From IMG/VR virus record IMGVR_UViG_3300046004_000195, positions 1 through 24,032 of that record: a stretch of 24,032 nt of DNA; one strand, given 5' to 3'. This document shows positions 21,508-24,032 of the stretch, in pieces (the stretch's first letter is position 1; the number at the start of each line of letters is the position of its first letter). The notes under the pieces are model-generated. The model was not told the DNA's origin, searched no databases, and worked only from the letters and a program-made list of their open reading frames with translations. The position numbers and the translations under genes are program-made. Source of the stretch: a virus.

Positions 21508-24032
21508 TTAAAATTCTGCGGAAGCGGTGAGTTGCCCGACAAGAGATGATGATGCTGCGCAAACGGTACACAGGGTCAATACGCCGGATGACCCCGACGC
21601 TGTCATAGACACCGCCCTAGCAGTGGCGCCACCGTCCATCCATGTGCCGACAGCCCCACTTACTGGGTTGTAGTAGACCACCGTCGGGGTAGTACGCATG
21701 GTCACTGGGAACGAACCAGTTATTACCGCTAGCCCACCGGCTGTCGCAATCCCCCCTATAGATCCGGCACTGCCACCCACCGCGCCAGGGGTCAGAGATT
21801 GATCGTAGGTTTTGTAGAAGTACCGCTGGCACAGCGACAGCTCCAGCCCGTAAGACCGTTGCTCAAACTTAGTGTTCACGGAACCAATCTCAATTTGTAC
21901 CTGCGCTATGCCGACCGATATCCCGGCCCCTACCGCGCCGAACGTCAACGAAGGCTGCAGGCCGAACTGCTGCGCCGGTATGGTGTACTGGTACGTTATT
22001 TTTCTCCACCCAGTTTCGGCCTCAGATACGTTAGACCCGAGGTTGATGTACGAGGTGTAGTTGTCAGTGGCAGTTGGGTACACAAGGTCCATGGTGACCG
22101 TGCGCGAATCACTGGAGTAGACCCACGCCGATACCGTCACAATCTGTCCGCTCATGTCGTACATATTTAACGACTCAATGCGCTGTGCGAGGGAAATCAC
22201 GGTGTTCCCCGCAGACCCGTTGTAGAGTAGCGAGTACAGAGACTGTGCATTTGGGACATTGGTGGACTGCGTTGCTACGGCAGGCACAGTTCCGGTGGTA
22301 ACTAGGAACCATCGGTCTGCTAAAAATGATCCGTTTGCGGGGTTGGTTATAAACGTTCCACGCCCCCACACCATCATGTTCCCGTTGATGATCCGATTGC
22401 GTAGGCCAGCAAGCTGTCCGCTGTTGATAGCCTTGAGGTCTCTGATGCCAGTAGCGTAGGTATCAGAAAACGTGAGGCTGTCCACTGTTACATTACCGTT
22501 GAAATCGTGAGTAGTTGCTATATAGGTGATCACATTGGCTGCGCTATCAGCTAATGCATAGTCTTGAACTAATATTCTAGGCCCCGCTGTAGGATAACCT
22601 AACATTACTGCATTTACATTACCTGTATACAATGGTTCCAGACCTGTTGTCAGCCTGAGAATATCTGTATAAGTTCCTGACACAAATGCCAATCCGGCTG
22701 CTTTGCTGCCGTAACTAGTACCAAGCGCCATTGATATATTACTATTTCCTATATTAGTAAAAGTTGATGAACCCAACGAAAGTACTTTTAAGCCATCATT
22801 CATTGAAGTTATCGTATTAGTACCGTCATAGTCAGCAAACATATTAGCAGCAAGGCCTGCCGCATTAGCATACCTACCTAACATTCTACCAGATAAGATT
22901 GATCCATCTGTAGCATATTGAACAGGTGTTCCAGTATTGATATTTACATTACCATTACCATTATTGTTATTGATATTTACATTACCGTTGAAAGAGTGAG
23001 TATTTGCTATATAGGTAATCACATTGGGCGCACTATCAAGTAATGCATAGTCTTGAACTAATATTCTAGGGCCCACTGTAGGGTAACCCAACATTACTGC
23101 ATTTACATTACCTAGATACAATGGTGTGCCATTTATTGCTATTGCAAGAACATCATCTGCAGTTCCTGACACAAATGCCAATCCGGCTGCTTTACTGCCA
23201 TAATTAGTACCAAGCGCCATTGATATATTACTATTTCCTATACCAGAATCAAGTTGTCGACCCAATTGGCCCGCCCTTAATGCATCAGTAGATGTTATAG
23301 AATTGGTTCCGTTATAATCAGCAAAATAAGAATTAATATTACCCGTACGATTAGCATACCTACCTAATAGCCTACCAGATATGATTGATCCATCTGTATT
23401 ATATTGTACCGGTGTTCCAGTATTGATATTTACATTACCAGTAACACTTGAACTTGTTAATGTGCCGGTACTTGTAATATTTGGTTGTGCCGCAGTTGTT
23501 ACTGTTCCTGCTGTAGTTGCATTACCGATGAATGTTGTTGCTGAAACATTACCTGCTGTTATATTACCAGTAACACTTAAACTTGTCAATGTACCAACAC
23601 TTGTTATATTACCTTGTGCCGCAGTTGTTACTGTACCTGCTGTAGTTGCAGCACCAGTTAAGGCACCGGTGAATGTTGTTGCTGCAACATTACCTGCTGT
23701 TATATTACCGGAAACACTTAAACCTGTCAATGTACCAACACTTGTGATATTACCTTGTGCCGCAGTTGTTACTGTACCTGCTGTAGTTGCATTACCTGTT
23801 AATGCACCGGTGAATGTTGTTGCTGCAACATTACCTGCTGTTATATTACCGGAAACAGATGCGGTACCGGTAACACTTAATGTATGAGTTGGGGCAATAT
23901 TGGCAATACCCACGTTGCCGCCGGATAGGATGGTCATCCGTGTGGTGTTCGTACTATTGCGGAAATGGATTTCGTTGGGGGCGGTAGCGTGAGCCTCACC
24001 GAATGCAATTATCGCACCGCCAAGTCCGACCC
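21508..24032 (-). CDS. Tail fibre / receptor-binding protein (N-terminus beyond window)
   Basis: The frame is open through the right edge: upstream of the ATG at 23937 it reads NEIHFRNSTNTTRMTILSGG, a normal fibre sequence, so that ATG is internal and at least 841 codons are present. After NVGI...TLSVTG comes a triple repeat of 43-48 residues (ITAGNVAATTF, TTAGTVTTAAQ, NITSVGTLT), then two copies of a ~150-residue module (VNINTGTPVQY, GNSNISMALGT, GSKAAGLAFVSGT, NVNAVMLGYPT, GPRILVQDYAL). The C-terminal 290 residues start with LRNRIINGNMMVWGRGT and ADRWF, a widespread phage fibre-tip domain, with a jelly-roll-like part and CQRYFYKT. The fibre tip is GC-rich; the repeats are AT-rich. It probably decides host range. 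Confidence 0.88.
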   Translation of the reverse strand, partial: VGLGGAIIAFGEAHATAPNEIHFRNSTNTTRMTILSGGNVGIANIAPTHTLSVTGTASVSGNITAGNVAATTFTGALTGNATTAGTVTTAAQGNITSVGTLTGLSVSGNITAGNVAATTFTGALTGAATTAGTVTTAAQGNITSVGTLTSLSVTGNITAGNVSATTFIGNATTAGTVTTAAQPNITSTGTLTSSSVTGNVNINTGTPVQYNTDGSIISGRLLGRYANRTGNINSYFADYNGTNSITSTDALRAGQLGRQLDSGIGNSNISMALGTNYGSKAAGLAFVSGTADDVLAIAINGTPLYLGNVNAVMLGYPTVGPRILVQDYALLDSAPNVITYIANTHSFNGNVNINNNNGNGNVNINTGTPVQYATDGSILSGRMLGRYANAAGLAANMFADYDGTNTITSMNDGLKVLSLGSSTFTNIGNSNISMALGTSYGSKAAGLAFVSGTYTDILRLTTGLEPLYTGNVNAVMLGYPTAGPRILVQDYALADSAANVITYIATTHDFNGNVTVDSLTFSDTYATGIRDLKAINSGQLAGLRNRIINGNMMVWGRGTFITNPANGSFLADRWFLVTTGTVPAVATQSTNVPNAQSLYSLLYNGSAGNTVISLAQRIESLNMYDMSGQIVTVSAWVYSSDSRTVTMDLVYPTATDNYTSYINLGSNVSEAETGWRKITYQYTIPAQQFGLQPSLTFGAVGAGISVGIAQVQIEIGSVNTKFEQRSYGLELSLCQRYFYKTYDQSLTPGAVGGSAGSIGGIATAGGLAVITGSFPVTMRTTPTVVYYNPVSGAVGTWMDGGATARAVSMTASGSSGVLTLCTVCAASSSLVGQLTASAEF
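22496..22953 (-). repeat. Large module repeat in the tail fibre, copy 2
   Basis: This copy parallels 22985-23439 with long stretches of identity, such as the segment coding NVNAVMLGYP and ILVQDYAL. The copies are offset by 489 bp (163 codons), so the reading frame is kept. Confidence 0.85.
22985..23439 (-). repeat. Large module repeat in the tail fibre, copy 1
   Basis: N-terminal copy of the duplicated fibre module. The two copies differ most in the middle (around the NSITS/NTITS and PLY segments), consistent with an old tandem duplication under selection. Confidence 0.85.
23438..23850 (-). repeat. Three short tandem repeats in the tail fibre stalk
   Basis: Three units of about 129-144 bp code for ITAGNVAATTFTGALTG-type, TTAGTVTTAAQ and NITSVGTLT blocks. 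The third unit (23438-23567) lacks the five-codon TGALT block and has ATTFIGNATT instead. They probably form a repeating beta stalk. Confidence 0.85.

Noticed and set aside
21799-22170. A 123-residue plus-strand frame in the GC-rich fibre tip
   Set aside because: High GC removes stop codons. The product is Arg/Val-rich without a domain, and the opposite strand carries the conserved fibre tip.
22496-23850. CRISPR-like repeats in the right part of the window
   Set aside because: Repeat units are long, in frame and protein-coding, without short palindromic repeats or unique spacers.
23381-23887. A 168-residue open frame on the plus strand opposite the fibre repeats
   Set aside because: It is the mirror of the repeated fibre codons, with repetitive Val/Pro/Ala text and no ribosome binding site. 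The minus strand reads as a normal fibre.
23935-23937. ATG at 23937 as the fibre start
   Set aside because: The frame continues open upstream with fibre-like sequence (EIHFRNSTNTTR), and no ribosome binding site precedes the ATG.

Overview
This window is a late-gene and early-gene segment of a T4-like (myovirus) tailed phage, probably from an environmental, uncultured lineage. The evidence is a set of recognisable T4 core proteins: contractile sheath (gp18), tail tube (gp19), tail terminator (gp15), neck proteins (gp14 and a gp13-like protein), head-completion nuclease (gp4), small terminase (gp16-like) and dNMP kinase (gp1). T4-type late-promoter motifs (TATAAATA, GATAAATA, CTAAATA) sit in front of most structural genes. 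The bacterial host cannot be named from the sequence; five textbook sigma70 promoters say only that it has a conventional housekeeping sigma factor. I saw no tRNA, no CRISPR array and no metabolic gene beyond MazG-like, Nudix and dNMP kinase genes.

Layout. (1) 1-9146, minus strand: sheath, tube, a second tube-fold protein, a small unknown, gp4, small terminase, then two proteins with short N-terminal peptides that look like T4 capsid-targeting/prohead-protease sites. The last of these runs off the left edge. (2) 9281-10225, plus strand: a free-standing GIY-YIG endonuclease fused to two zinc-binding modules, convergent with and overlapping the dNMP kinase gene. (3) 10918-11715: gp13-like neck gene. 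(4) 11716-12215: a 500-base stretch without a gene that holds nested stems and a possible pseudoknot, bounded by two perfect hairpins; I propose a structured RNA. (5) 12216-15206, minus strand: an early-type cassette of a MazG-like enzyme and six unknown, mostly very small proteins, driven by five near-identical sigma70 promoters that all have a 17-bp spacer. (6) 15327-18873, plus strand: gp14, gp15 and a Nudix hydrolase behind a late promoter. (7) 18884-24032, minus strand: a host-recognition block with a repetitive tail fibre running off the right edge, a small protein typical of the position after a fibre, two low-complexity virion-surface-type proteins and a coiled-coil membrane protein.

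How it works together. Host RNA polymerase would read the sigma70 cassette early, and the phage late sigma system would read the head, neck, tail and fibre genes. The fibre C-terminus and the gene after it are markedly GC-richer than the rest, which suggests a recently swapped host-range module. The main points to follow up are the 11.8-12.2 kb RNA candidate, the endonuclease fusion, the putative head-internal proteins, the promoter cassettes and the mosaic fibre.
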